Positions 34,789 through 43,283 of a stretch of 64,000 bases of DNA are shown one piece after another. Within the stretch, counting starts at the first letter, position 1. The number at the start of each line of letters is the position of its first letter. A program made the position numbers and the translations under genes. This DNA comes from Novosphingobium sp. PhB165 (lineage in GTDB: Bacteria; Pseudomonadota; Alphaproteobacteria; Sphingomonadales; Sphingomonadaceae). The notes beneath the pieces were generated by a model, which worked only from the letters and a program-made list of their open reading frames with translations, ran no database searches and was not told where the DNA came from. The stretch is taken from the NCBI RefSeq assembly GCF_004341845.1, contig NZ_SLVB01000004.1, forward strand, positions 372,001-436,000. The letters run 5' to 3'.

Positions 34789-36539
34789 CAGGCTGCCTTC
34801 GTCTGGCCTTCGTCGACGGGGTCGTTGATCATCTGGCGCAGGGCGGCCACGGCGCTGTCAGGCTTTTCGGCGACGAGCCGCTGGGCAAGATCGACCTGCC
34901 GCGAGAGCAAGTCCGACCGGCTGACGTCGATATCCATGTCGATGGTTTCCGCATCGGCCCGTGCGCCGGTCAGCCGGGAGGCCGGGCCGCCGAGGAAGTG
35001 CCCGCCATCGGCCGTCTCGTCGTCCTCGCCCGGGCCCATGATCTGCGCCACGGCCTTGGACTTGCCGCGCTTGGCGGGTGGTGTCCGCTCGCCGCGTAGT
35101 GCCTGGACCAGTGGCCTGACGCCGATCAGCAGCACCAGCAACACGGCCAGCACCGCCGCGCCGTTGCGGACCACCATGGCGAACCACGGCGCTTCGTAGA
35201 ACGGCAGGGTGTCGACGCCGGCGGGCTCGAAGTCGCGGATCACGACCTTGACCTGATCGCCGCGCTGCGGGTCGGCACCGACGGCAGCACTCACCAGAGA
35301 CTGGATGTCCTGAATGCCCTGCGCTTTCGCGCCCTTGAGCGCGGCGGCGCTGACCGCGACCGCCACGGATAGCCGCTTGATCCCGCCCGGGCGCGAGTTC
35401 GATACCGAGACCTGACGGCCCAGTTCGTAGTTCCGGCTGGACGACGTTTCACCATTGGTCGGCGGCGTGCCCGAGGCGGCGGGAGAGGGCGTCCCCTGCG
35501 GCGCGCCGGGGCGTGCCTGCGTCGGCGGCGGCGGCGAATTGGACAGCGCGCCGGGGATGCCGGTGGCGGGACCTGCGCCGGTCGATTGCGATTGTTCCTG
35601 CGTCTCGCTGCGGATGACGCCGTCCTTGTCGTAGCTCTCGCGCGCCTGCGTCACGTCGGCCATATCGAGTTCGACCTGGGCCTGACTGGTGAAATTGCTC
35701 TCGCCCAGCATCGGGCTCAGCAATTGGCCCACCTGCTCGCGCAGCTTGGCCTCCATGCGCGATTGCAGGTCGAGCCGGTCGGTATCCGCGCCGCCCTGCT
35801 GCGAGAGCAGGCGGCCGTGCTGGTCGACCACGCGCACGGCATCGGGCGAGAGGCCGGGCACCGAGGCGGCAACGAGATTGACGATGGCCCCCACCTGACT
35901 TTCGGAAAGCTGGCGGCCGGGCTTGAGGCGGATCATCACCGAGGCCGAGGGCGGCACATTGTCGCGCACGAAGACGGACTTCTCCCCCTCGGCAATGTGG
36001 ACGCGGGCGCCGTCGACGCCGTCGATCTCGGCGATGGTGAGCTGGAGATCATGCTCACGCGCGGCGCGCAGGCGTTCACCTTCCAGCGTGCGGCTGGCGC
36101 CCATCGGCAGCTTGTCCAGCATCTGGTCGCCGGTTTCGGGCGTCGCCAGCGCGCCATCGGCGGCGACCAGCATGCGGGCGCGATAATAGTCCCCCTCGCC
36201 AACCGTCAGCGCGCCAGAGGAATTGTCGATGTGGTAGGAAATGCCCGCCTGTTCGAGCGCGGCGGCCACCCCGGCGCGGTCCGCATCGTCGAGCTGGGCA
36301 TAGAGCACGCGCTGCGGCGATGGCCCTAGGGCATCCCACGCCAACAGCGCGCCGCCAATCGCGGCAAGGCCGACGAAGACCGGCAGGAAGCGGCGGACCG
36401 CCGGTTGGGCGGTGAACGATCCGATGCGGGTGAGCACGGGTCCACCCTGCGGATCGGCGAATGGCGCGAAAAGCGAGCGCGGGGCGGGAAGCTGGCTGGC
36501 GCCGGTCCCTTCCGGCATGGCGGCAAATGGTTCGGCCAT
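34788..36539 (-). CDS. fliF: Flagellar MS-ring protein FliF
   Basis: 583 residues, two membrane helices (about 52-72 and about 455-475) enclosing periplasmic YscJ-like domains. Landmarks: VLYAQLDDADRAGVAAALEQ, then ARVHIAEGEKSVFVRDNVPP, and SASVMIRLKPGRQLSESQVG. A Pro/Gly/Ser-rich loop near 325-370 is the usual variable region. The C-terminal tail that binds FliG is present. It founds basal body assembly. Confidence 0.95.
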   Translation of the reverse strand: MAEPFAAMPEGTGASQLPAPRSLFAPFADPQGGPVLTRIGSFTAQPAVRRFLPVFVGLAAIGGALLAWDALGPSPQRVLYAQLDDADRAGVAAALEQAGISYHIDNSSGALTVGEGDYYRARMLVAADGALATPETGDQMLDKLPMGASRTLEGERLRAAREHDLQLTIAEIDGVDGARVHIAEGEKSVFVRDNVPPSASVMIRLKPGRQLSESQVGAIVNLVAASVPGLSPDAVRVVDQHGRLLSQQGGADTDRLDLQSRMEAKLREQVGQLLSPMLGESNFTSQAQVELDMADVTQARESYDKDGVIRSETQEQSQSTGAGPATGIPGALSNSPPPPTQARPGAPQGTPSPAASGTPPTNGETSSSRNYELGRQVSVSNSRPGGIKRLSVAVAVSAAALKGAKAQGIQDIQSLVSAAVGADPQRGDQVKVVIRDFEPAGVDTLPFYEAPWFAMVVRNGAAVLAVLLVLLIGVRPLVQALRGERTPPAKRGKSKAVAQIMGPGEDDETADGGHFLGGPASRLTGARADAETIDMDIDVSRSDLLSRQVDLAQRLVAEKPDSAVAALRQMINDPVDEGQTKAA

Positions 36540-36545
36540 GGTCTA

Positions 36546-36929
36546 TCAGAGTCCCATCCGCATGATGTCCTGATAGGCGGACAGCAGCTTGTTGCGGACT
36601 TGCAGCGTGGCCTCGAAAGCGACCCCGGCCTCCTGCCGCGCGAGCATCACTTTGGCGACGTCGGTCACTTCGCCCTTCTGGTAGGCGTCGGTCACGTCCT
36701 CGGCATTGTTCTGGACCGAATTGACGCTGTCGAGCGCGGTCTTGAGCGTGGTTGCGAAGCCTTGCGCGGGGGCCTGCACGTTTGCGGTGTCGCTGGGCGT
36801 GGCCGCCTGCGTCGCGTGGATCTGCTTCAGCAGGTCGCTGCGGTCGATGATCTGCTGGCGCATGGCCATGATCTGCTGGATGCCGCCGGGGCTTGAGGAC
36901 GGCCCGACGATGCTGGAAATCGCACTCAT
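36546..36929 (-). CDS. fliE: Flagellar hook-basal body protein FliE
   Basis: 127 residues. Joins the MS ring to the rod and is an early export substrate. C-terminal DVAKVMLARQEAGVAFEATL followed by QVRNKLLSAYQDIMRM is the FliE signature. The start overlaps the stop of the upstream regulator gene, so expression is coupled to it. Confidence 0.93.
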   Translation of the reverse strand: MSAISSIVGPSSSPGGIQQIMAMRQQIIDRSDLLKQIHATQAATPSDTANVQAPAQGFATTLKTALDSVNSVQNNAEDVTDAYQKGEVTDVAKVMLARQEAGVAFEATLQVRNKLLSAYQDIMRMGL

Positions 36930-38239
36930 CAGCGTGCTCCGGCCGCGTGGCCCGAGGCGTGGCGGCCGATTTCGATCCCGGCCTCCCGCAGCGAGGCGAG
37001 GCGGTAGCGCAAGGTGCGTTCGGAAATACCCAGCTCGCGCGCGGCCTGCACCCGGCTGCCGCCGCAGGCTTCCAGCGTTTCGACGATGGCGCGTGCTTCG
37101 GAGATCTGCACGATGCTGGAGAGGCGGCGCGGGCCGTCCGCGTCATGGGCGTCGGGCGCGGCATGGCTTATGCCCGGCACTATCGGCGCGATCAGCCGCG
37201 CCGGGCTGTCGAACACGACATGCTCGGGCGTGATCGTCGGCCTGCCGTGGGCCAGCAGCAGCGCGCGGCGGATCACGTTCTCCAACTCGCGCACGTTCCC
37301 CGGCCAGGCGTGGAGCTTGAGCATGGCCAAGGCGCTGTCGCTCAGGCACGGCACGCGCGCCGGATCGGGCGCATGGCGCAGGGCCATGGCGAAGGCCAGC
37401 GGGGCAATGTCGTCAGGCCGCTCGCGCAGCGAATCGAGCGCCAGCGGGAAGACGTTGAGCCGGTAATAGAGGTCGGCGCGGAACCGGCCTTCGGCCACTT
37501 CGGTGGGCAAGTCGCGGTTGGCGCAGGCGATCACCCGGATGTCCACCTTGATCGGCCGGGTCGATCCGATCGGCACCACTTCTTGCTCCTGCAAGGCGCG
37601 CAGCAGCTTGGCCTGTAGCGTGAGAGGCAATTCGGCGATTTCGTCCAGTAGCAGGGTGCCGCCGTCGGCGGCGCGCATGAAGCCTTCGCTGGCCTGCGTG
37701 GCGCCGGTGAAGGCGCCCTTCTGATGGCCGAACAGCAACGCTTCCAGCATCGTCTCGGGCATGGCGGCGCAATTCACCGCGATGAACGGGCCGCTACGGC
37801 GGGCCGAGCGGGCATGGATGAAGCGGCTGAGCACTTCCTTGCCGGTGCCGGTGGGGCCGTTGATGAGGACCGGGATGTCGCTCGCGGCCAGCCGGTGGGC
37901 CAGTGCGAAGACCGAAAGGCTGGCCGGGTCTGCGGCGATCGGCGCGTCTGGCCCGGCCATCGCGGCCAGCACCATGGCGAGCGAGCCTTCGCTCACCGGA
38001 TCGGCATATGTCACTGCCACTCCGCCGCAGGGCGTGCGCGACAGGGCCGGCACGTTCGCGCGAGCAAGGCGCACGACGCGCGGCGCCGTTCGCGGACGAC
38101 TTGCGCCCAGCGCCGGGTCCGCCGAATCGCGCAGTTCGACCGTGTCGAGCCCGAGCAGCGATCCGGCGATGGCCATCGCGCGGCCGACCAGGGGGCCGTG
38201 CCGGCGTTCCAATTGCGCGTCGAAATAGCCTTCGACCAT
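36929..38239 (-). CDS. Sigma-54-dependent flagellar activator (FlbD/FleQ type) without receiver domain
   Basis: 436 residues. AAA+ domain at about 100-330: Walker A GPTGTGKE (128-135), the sigma-54 contact loop GAFTGA (175-180), Walker B GGTLLLDE (193-200). C-terminal Fis-type HTH (GSRVQAARELGISERTLRYR). The first about 100 residues are unlike a receiver: no phosphorylation pocket. It heads the 16-gene fli run and is the natural activator of the -24/-12 promoters at 50,558 and 53,235. A sigma-28-like promoter lies upstream. Caulobacter FlbD and Pseudomonas FleQ are the nearest functional models. Confidence 0.9.
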   Translation of the reverse strand: MVEGYFDAQLERRHGPLVGRAMAIAGSLLGLDTVELRDSADPALGASRPRTAPRVVRLARANVPALSRTPCGGVAVTYADPVSEGSLAMVLAAMAGPDAPIAADPASLSVFALAHRLAASDIPVLINGPTGTGKEVLSRFIHARSARRSGPFIAVNCAAMPETMLEALLFGHQKGAFTGATQASEGFMRAADGGTLLLDEIAELPLTLQAKLLRALQEQEVVPIGSTRPIKVDIRVIACANRDLPTEVAEGRFRADLYYRLNVFPLALDSLRERPDDIAPLAFAMALRHAPDPARVPCLSDSALAMLKLHAWPGNVRELENVIRRALLLAHGRPTITPEHVVFDSPARLIAPIVPGISHAAPDAHDADGPRRLSSIVQISEARAIVETLEACGGSRVQAARELGISERTLRYRLASLREAGIEIGRHASGHAAGAR

Positions 38240-38291
38240 GTCTCGATTTTCCCCGTGGAATTAATCTTCTTCCAACCCGGGGTATGCGGCC

Positions 38292-38319
38292 CAAACGGCG
38301 AATCCTTCGAAAATTTAAG
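38292..38319 (-). promoter_or_regulatory. Sigma-28 (FliA)-type promoter of the sigma-54 activator operon
   Basis: On the minus strand CTTAA (38319-38315), 15 bases, then GCCGTTTG (38299-38292), about 53 bases before the activator start. Matches the other three sites in pattern and spacing. Confidence 0.55.
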
Positions 38320-38398
38320 TCCACGTAGCGGCCCCTAGTTTGGACCGTTTCGCGCGTCCGTTCCGAGGGCTTGCGGCAGGCGGACGGCAAGGATGCGG

Positions 38399-38426
38399 CT
38401 TAATTTTGCCGGGCTCTTGCCGGTCT
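38399..38426 (+). promoter_or_regulatory. Sigma-28 (FliA)-type promoter of flagellin
   Basis: CTTAA (38399-38403), 15 bases, GCCGGTCT (38419-38426), giving a leader of about 70 bases before the flagellin ATG. A sigma-54-like TTGC also falls here, but its -24 element has TG instead of GG. Confidence 0.68.
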
Positions 38427-38500
38427 AGCTCTCGACGGTCGGGCCGGATGCACCGGTTTTCCGCCGTTCGGACCTCGGGATCCCCAACGGGAGCAAGTAC

Positions 38501-39325
38501 ATGTCAGTTATCAATACCAATATCAGCGCAATTCGGGCCGCGAACGCCTCCAATTCGGCGAACGAGATGCTCGGCACCGCGATGGAGCGCCTGTCGACCG
38601 GCAAGCGAATCAACTCCGCCAAGGACGATGCGGCCGGTCTGGCCATTGCCACGTCGATGACCTCGCAAGTGCGCGGCATGAGCCAGGGCATCCGCAACGC
38701 CAACGACGGCATCTCGCTGGCGCAGACCGCCGAAGGCAGCCTGGACGAAGTGACCAACATGCTCCAGCGCGTTCGCGAACTGGCCGTCCAGTCGTCGTCG
38801 GGCACCTATCAGGACAGCGATCGCGATGCGATGCAGACCGAAGTCACCGCGCTGACCAACCAGATCAGCGACGCGCTGACGCAGACCAAGTTCAACGGCA
38901 ACACGCTGTTCTCCACCACTTCGGGTTCGGACGTGACGTTCGACATCCAGACCGGATCGAACTCGGGGGAGAAGGTCACGCTGACCTCGAACGCGATCGA
39001 CGGCACCAACCTGACGGCCTCGGCACTGGACGTTTCGACCTCGACCGCGGCGCAGACCACCATCGATAACGTCGACCTTGCGCTGGCCGACGTGAACTCG
39101 ACTCGCGCCTCCCTCGGCGCCGGGCAGAACCGGCTCCAATCGGCGGTGAACAACCTGACCAATAACGTGACGAACCTTTCCGACGCGCGTTCGCGGATCG
39201 AGGATGCCGATTATTCCAGCGAAACCACGGCGATGGCCAAGGCCCAGATCCTCAGTCAGGCCTCCACAGCCATGATCGCGCAGGCCAACCAGAGCCAGCA
39301 GAACGTCCTCTCGCTACTGCGCTGA
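38501..39325 (+). CDS. fliC: Flagellin
   Basis: 274 residues, a short alphaproteobacterial-type flagellin. N-terminal [20 protein letters not shown] and [20 protein letters not shown], and C-terminal [20 protein letters not shown] with a tail ending QQNVLSLLR, are the conserved D0/D1 helices. The variable centre is only about 70 residues, so the outer D2/D3 domains are essentially absent. GGGAG precedes the ATG by a normal distance. Monocistronic: own promoter and a strong terminator. Confidence 0.96.
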   Translation: MSVINTNISAIRAANASNSANEMLGTAMERLSTGKRINSAKDDAAGLAIATSMTSQVRGMSQGIRNANDGISLAQTAEGSLDEVTNMLQRVRELAVQSSSGTYQDSDRDAMQTEVTALTNQISDALTQTKFNGNTLFSTTSGSDVTFDIQTGSNSGEKVTLTSNAIDGTNLTASALDVSTSTAAQTTIDNVDLALADVNSTRASLGAGQNRLQSAVNNLTNNVTNLSDARSRIEDADYSSETTAMAKAQILSQASTAMIAQANQSQQNVLSLLR

Positions 39326-39365
39326 GCGGTCCTGCCGATCGGTCGGCCTTCGGGCCGGCCCTTTC

Positions 39366-39403
39366 GGGCCCGGCGGGCTTTCCCCAGCCGCCGGGCCCGT
39401 TTT
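39366..39403 (+). terminator. Rho-independent terminator of flagellin
   Basis: Perfect 11-bp stem (39366-39376 with 39388-39398), 11-base loop, followed by GTTTT. Starts 40 bases after the flagellin stop. Confidence 0.8.
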
Positions 39404-39498
39404 GGCGTGCCTTCTCTCGATTCGCAGCGTGTCGGCCTACGTGGTAATCTCAGGCTCACGGGGCGAACCGAACGCGCAAGATGCGCGAGGAGGAGCAC

Positions 39499-40560
39499 GT
39501 GTCACAGCAAATCGACGAAGCGAAGCTGCATGCCTTCATCGGCAAGATGCTCGGCGACCTGGGCGGGGCGATGAGCGTTCCCACGGTCAGGATCGGCTTG
39601 CGACTGGGCCTGTTTCAGGCGCTGGCAGCGGCGCCCGCCGATGCCGGGGAACTGGCGGCGCGGGCTGGCGGCCTCCACCCGCGCTACGTGCGTGAATGGG
39701 CGCTGGCGCAGGCGGCCAACGGCTATGTCGACTACGATCCCGCCAGCGACAGGTTCAGCCTCTCGCCCGAACAGGCGATGGTCTTCGTGGTCCCCGACAG
39801 CCCGGTCTATCTGCCCGGCGCCTTCGAACTGGTGGCAGCGATGATCGAGGCCGAGCCCCGGGTCGAGCAATGCTTCCGCGACGGCAGCGGCGTGCGCTGG
39901 GGCGACCATGCGGGCTGCCTGTTCTGCGCCACCGGGGCTTTTTTCCGGCCCGGCTACGTCAACAACATCGTCCAGAACTGGATCCCCGCGCTCGACGGTA
40001 TCGAGGCACGGCTGCGCAGCGGCGCCAAAGTCGCGGATGTCGGCTGCGGTGTCGGTTTTTCGACGATGCTCATGGCCGAAGCGTACCCGGCCAGCGAGTT
40101 CGTCGGCTACGACTTCCACGAACCCTCTATCGATGAGGCCCGCCGACACGCAAGCGAGCACGGACTCGGGGATCGCGTGCGCTTCGAATGCGCGCCGGCC
40201 AAGGCGATCGGCGAGAACGGTTTCGACCTCGTGACCATGTACGATTGCCTGCACGACATGGGCGACCCGCGCGGATGCGCCGCGCATATGCGCGAGATTC
40301 TCGCGCCCGGCGGCCACTGGATGGTGGTGGAACCGATCGCGGGCGACGCGCCGGAGCAGAACATGAACCCGGTCGGGCGGCTCTATTACAATGCCTCGAC
40401 GATGATCTGTGTGCCGACCTCGCTGGATCAGGAAGTGGGCGAGGGGCTTGGCGCGCAGGCGGGCGAGGGCAGGCTCTCCGCGATCATGCGCGAGGCCGGT
40501 TTCACCAGCGTGCGCCGCGCGGCGGAAGGGCCGTTCAACATGGTGCTGGAGGCGGCCTGA
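39499..40560 (+). CDS. SAM-dependent methyltransferase with N-terminal winged helix
   Basis: 353 residues from GTG 39499, chosen because AGGAGG (39488-39493) precedes it by 5 bases; ATG 39481 has no such site. N-terminal about 90 residues form a winged-helix-like module (GLRLGLFQALAAAPADAGEL), as in O-methyltransferase-like and Rv2258c-like proteins. Residues about 170-300 are a class I methyltransferase: motif I VADVGCGVGFSTML, then YDFHEPSIDEA and LVTMYDCLHDMGDP. It stands between flagellin and motB. Flagellin or other surface modification is possible but unproven; a small-molecule substrate is equally likely. Confidence 0.78.
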   Translation: MSQQIDEAKLHAFIGKMLGDLGGAMSVPTVRIGLRLGLFQALAAAPADAGELAARAGGLHPRYVREWALAQAANGYVDYDPASDRFSLSPEQAMVFVVPDSPVYLPGAFELVAAMIEAEPRVEQCFRDGSGVRWGDHAGCLFCATGAFFRPGYVNNIVQNWIPALDGIEARLRSGAKVADVGCGVGFSTMLMAEAYPASEFVGYDFHEPSIDEARRHASEHGLGDRVRFECAPAKAIGENGFDLVTMYDCLHDMGDPRGCAAHMREILAPGGHWMVVEPIAGDAPEQNMNPVGRLYYNASTMICVPTSLDQEVGEGLGAQAGEGRLSAIMREAGFTSVRRAAEGPFNMVLEAA

Positions 40561-40567
40561 TGGCCGC

Positions 40568-41401
40568 CTAATTCGCGATGGTGATCGAGATCCGGCGATT
40601 GCGCGGGTCGTGCGGGTCTTGCGGGATCAGCAATTCCTTGTCGGCCACGCCTTCGATGCGCTTGAAGCGGTCATCCGGAGTGCCGTCATGGATCAGCTGC
40701 TGACGCGTCGCTTCCGCGCGCCCGGCGGAGAGCGACCAGTTGTTGCCCGGCACCCCGTCACGATAGGGCACGGCATCGGTATGGCCCCGGATCGTCAGCG
40801 GACCGCCATCGGTGCCGATGGCCTCGGAAATCGCCTTCAGCAGTTCGACGGCGGGCGGCGTCAGGATCGTGGTACCAAGGCGGAACATCGAGAAGTCGGC
40901 ATCGTCCACCATGTCGATGCGGATACCCTCGGTGGTGTCGACCATACGGATCTGCTTGGCGAGCTTGCGCAGTTCCGCCGTTGATTGCAGCTTGCGGGTC
41001 AGGGCCTGCTTGGCGAGCGAGGCGCGTTTGGCGGGCGTGCCGCCCTCGCGGTTGCCGCCGGTCGAATCGCGGGGGATCGTAATCGTCTTGGTGCCGCTGC
41101 CACCGGCATGGGGCAGGTTGTCCTTCTCGGTCAGCGACGATCCGCCCAGCAGGCCATTGGCCGAACCGGCGCTGCCCTGCCGCGTCTTGACCAGCGTGGG
41201 CGAAAAGTAGTCGGCAATGCCCTTGCGCTGTTTCTCGGTGGTGGCGCCGACGATCCACAGCAGCAGGAAGAATGCCATCATGGCGGTCACGAAGTCCGCA
41301 TAGGCGACTTTCCAGGCGCCGCCGTGATGGCCGCCTTCCACCACCGTCACTTTCTTGACGATGATCGGCCGGGGCGCTTCCTTGAGTTTCCGCGTGGCCA
41401 T
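40568..41401 (-). CDS. motB: Flagellar stator protein MotB
   Basis: 277 residues. One membrane helix with the proton-carrying Asp36 (YADFVTAMMAFFLLLWIVGA) and a C-terminal OmpA-like peptidoglycan-binding domain with GHTDAVPYRDG and LSAGRAEATRQQL. Anchors the stator to the wall. Follows motA by one base. The frame is open upstream inside motA, but the ATG at 41401 fits the family. Confidence 0.94.
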   Translation of the reverse strand: MATRKLKEAPRPIIVKKVTVVEGGHHGGAWKVAYADFVTAMMAFFLLLWIVGATTEKQRKGIADYFSPTLVKTRQGSAGSANGLLGGSSLTEKDNLPHAGGSGTKTITIPRDSTGGNREGGTPAKRASLAKQALTRKLQSTAELRKLAKQIRMVDTTEGIRIDMVDDADFSMFRLGTTILTPPAVELLKAISEAIGTDGGPLTIRGHTDAVPYRDGVPGNNWSLSAGRAEATRQQLIHDGTPDDRFKRIEGVADKELLIPQDPHDPRNRRISITIAN

Positions 41402-41402
41402 G

Positions 41403-42266
41403 TCAGCGGCCCCGCATCGCGTCGAGCAGTTCGGACAGGCCGGGACGGAAGGCATGGCCCAGCCCCGAACGCGCGCTTTCGACCACCAGCGGCTGCGGCC
41501 AGCCATGGAGCGAGGCGATGATGACCTGCTTCACCGCGTGGAAGATCTGCTCGTCCTGTTCGACGATCTGCTTGAGCCGCCCCGCCATCGGCGCCACGAT
41601 TCCATAGGCGAGCAGCACGCCCAGAAACGTGCCGACCAGCGCCGAGCCGATCATCGCGCCCAGGATCGAGGGCGGCTTGTCGATCGATCCCATGGTCTTC
41701 ACCACGCCGAGCACGGCGGCGACGATGCCGAGCGCGGGCAGTGCATCGGCCAGGCCCTGCAAGGCGTGCTGCGGTTCGTGCAGTTCGTGGAAGTGGGTCT
41801 TCATCGAATTGTCCATCACGTCTTCCACCGCGTGGACTTCGAGCGTGCCGGAAGAGACCACGATCAGCGTCAGCGTGTCGCAGATCAGGTGGACCAGCGC
41901 CTCGTTGGCCAGCAGGCGGGGAAATTCCGCGAAGAGCGTCGAATCCTTCGGCTCGTTGACGTGACTTTCCAGCGCCACCGGCCCTTCGGAGCGCAGGATC
42001 TTCATCAGGCGCACGGTCAGGATGATCGCGTCGATATGATCCTGCTTGTTGTGCCGCGCGCCCTTGAACACTTTGGCGATCGCTTTGCCGAGCGCCTTGA
42101 TCTCGTGCATCGAGTTGCCGGTGACGATGGCCCCCAGCGCGGCGCCGCCGATGATGAGAATCTCGTGCGGAATCGCCTCCATCACCGGGCCGAGCGCACC
42201 GCCGGTGATCGCGAAACCGCCGAACACCATCACCAGCAGGATGACGACGCCGATCACTGCGAACAT
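41403..42266 (-). CDS. motA: Flagellar stator protein MotA
   Basis: 287 residues, the long E. coli-like form: FAVIGVVILLVMVFGGFAIT near the start, then four membrane helices in all. The torque loop and the PSILGAMIGSALVGTFLGVL and VLLAYGIVAPMAGRLKQI segments are conserved. Forms the proton channel with MotB. Upstream 73 bases to flgL show no clear -24/-12 or CTTAA-N15-GCCG site. Confidence 0.94.
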   Translation of the reverse strand: MFAVIGVVILLVMVFGGFAITGGALGPVMEAIPHEILIIGGAALGAIVTGNSMHEIKALGKAIAKVFKGARHNKQDHIDAIILTVRLMKILRSEGPVALESHVNEPKDSTLFAEFPRLLANEALVHLICDTLTLIVVSSGTLEVHAVEDVMDNSMKTHFHELHEPQHALQGLADALPALGIVAAVLGVVKTMGSIDKPPSILGAMIGSALVGTFLGVLLAYGIVAPMAGRLKQIVEQDEQIFHAVKQVIIASLHGWPQPLVVESARSGLGHAFRPGLSELLDAMRGR

Positions 42267-42339
42267 GGTAAACGTCCCCCGTCAGATGGAAGCGCCGAAA
42301 GGAAAACCTGTGGCCCTCGGCGGGCCGGGCCCGAACGGA

Positions 42340-43263
42340 TCAGCTGATCTCGTTGAACAGGCTGAGCGAGGCGAGTTTGCCGAAAGTCGATTGCGCGGCT
42401 TCCAGCACGGTCAGGGTTTCCTGAAGATTGGCGATGGTGGTGGGGAGGTCGGCGCCGCCAATGTCCGATTCCTCGGTGGAGCGCAGTTCGGATAAATTCG
42501 TGCGGCGATCGCCCACCACCTCGATCCACGACAGGCGGGTGCCGACCACGGTCTGGCCGGTGCTCAGCGTGTCCAGCCCGGTCTTGAGATCGGTCAGCGC
42601 GGCGGAGGCGGCGCCGGTCGGGTCGGTGGATCCGCCTTTCAGGGCATCGGAAAGACCCTTCACCACGGCGAGCAGATCGGTCTGATTGCCGTTCGCGTCC
42701 TTGAAGCTGAGGAATTCCGGCCCGGTCATCGAACGGGTCACGCTTTGCCCATCGCCCAGCGGCAGGGTGTCCGAACTGGCAGAGCCGACATAGACGGCAT
42801 TGCCCGAGGCATCGAGCGAATAGGCATCCCCCGCGCTCGCCCCCCCGAACAGCGCATGGCCGTTGGAATCGCGCGCATTGGCCAGCGCCAGCAGGTTGCC
42901 GAAGATCTGGTCCAGCGCGGTTCCGATGGAAGCGCGCTGGTCGTCGGTCAGGGTAGAACTGGAAGCCTGCGTGGCGAGATCCTGCACTTGCATCAGCGCA
43001 TCGGACATGTCCGACATCGTCGAATCCGCCAGCGAGAGATCGGCATTGGCGCGATCGGCATTGGTCTTGTCGACACCCGACAGCGCTTCCTGCCGCGACA
43101 GCACGCGCAGCCGCGAGGCCGCCACCGGATCGTCGGAGGAACGGTCGAACTTGGCGCCGCTCGACATCTGCGCCTGATAGTTCTCCGCCTGCGTGCGCAG
43201 GTTCTTGATGTCGCTCCGGGACCTGTCGAAGAAGGCGCTGGTGCTGGTCGAAACGATCGTCAT
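42340..43263 (-). CDS. flgL: Flagellar hook-filament junction protein FlgL (HAP3)
   Basis: 307 residues. Flagellin-like N-terminus (STSAFFDRSRSDIKNLRTQA, then YQAQMSSGAKFDRSSDDPVA) and a C-terminal helix ending LASLSLFNEIS. Second adaptor between hook and filament. Twenty bases after flgK on the same strand. Confidence 0.92.
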   Translation of the reverse strand: MTIVSTSTSAFFDRSRSDIKNLRTQAENYQAQMSSGAKFDRSSDDPVAASRLRVLSRQEALSGVDKTNADRANADLSLADSTMSDMSDALMQVQDLATQASSSTLTDDQRASIGTALDQIFGNLLALANARDSNGHALFGGASAGDAYSLDASGNAVYVGSASSDTLPLGDGQSVTRSMTGPEFLSFKDANGNQTDLLAVVKGLSDALKGGSTDPTGAASAALTDLKTGLDTLSTGQTVVGTRLSWIEVVGDRRTNLSELRSTEESDIGGADLPTTIANLQETLTVLEAAQSTFGKLASLSLFNEIS

Positions 43264-43283
43264 GGGGGCGTGCTCCGGTCGAA

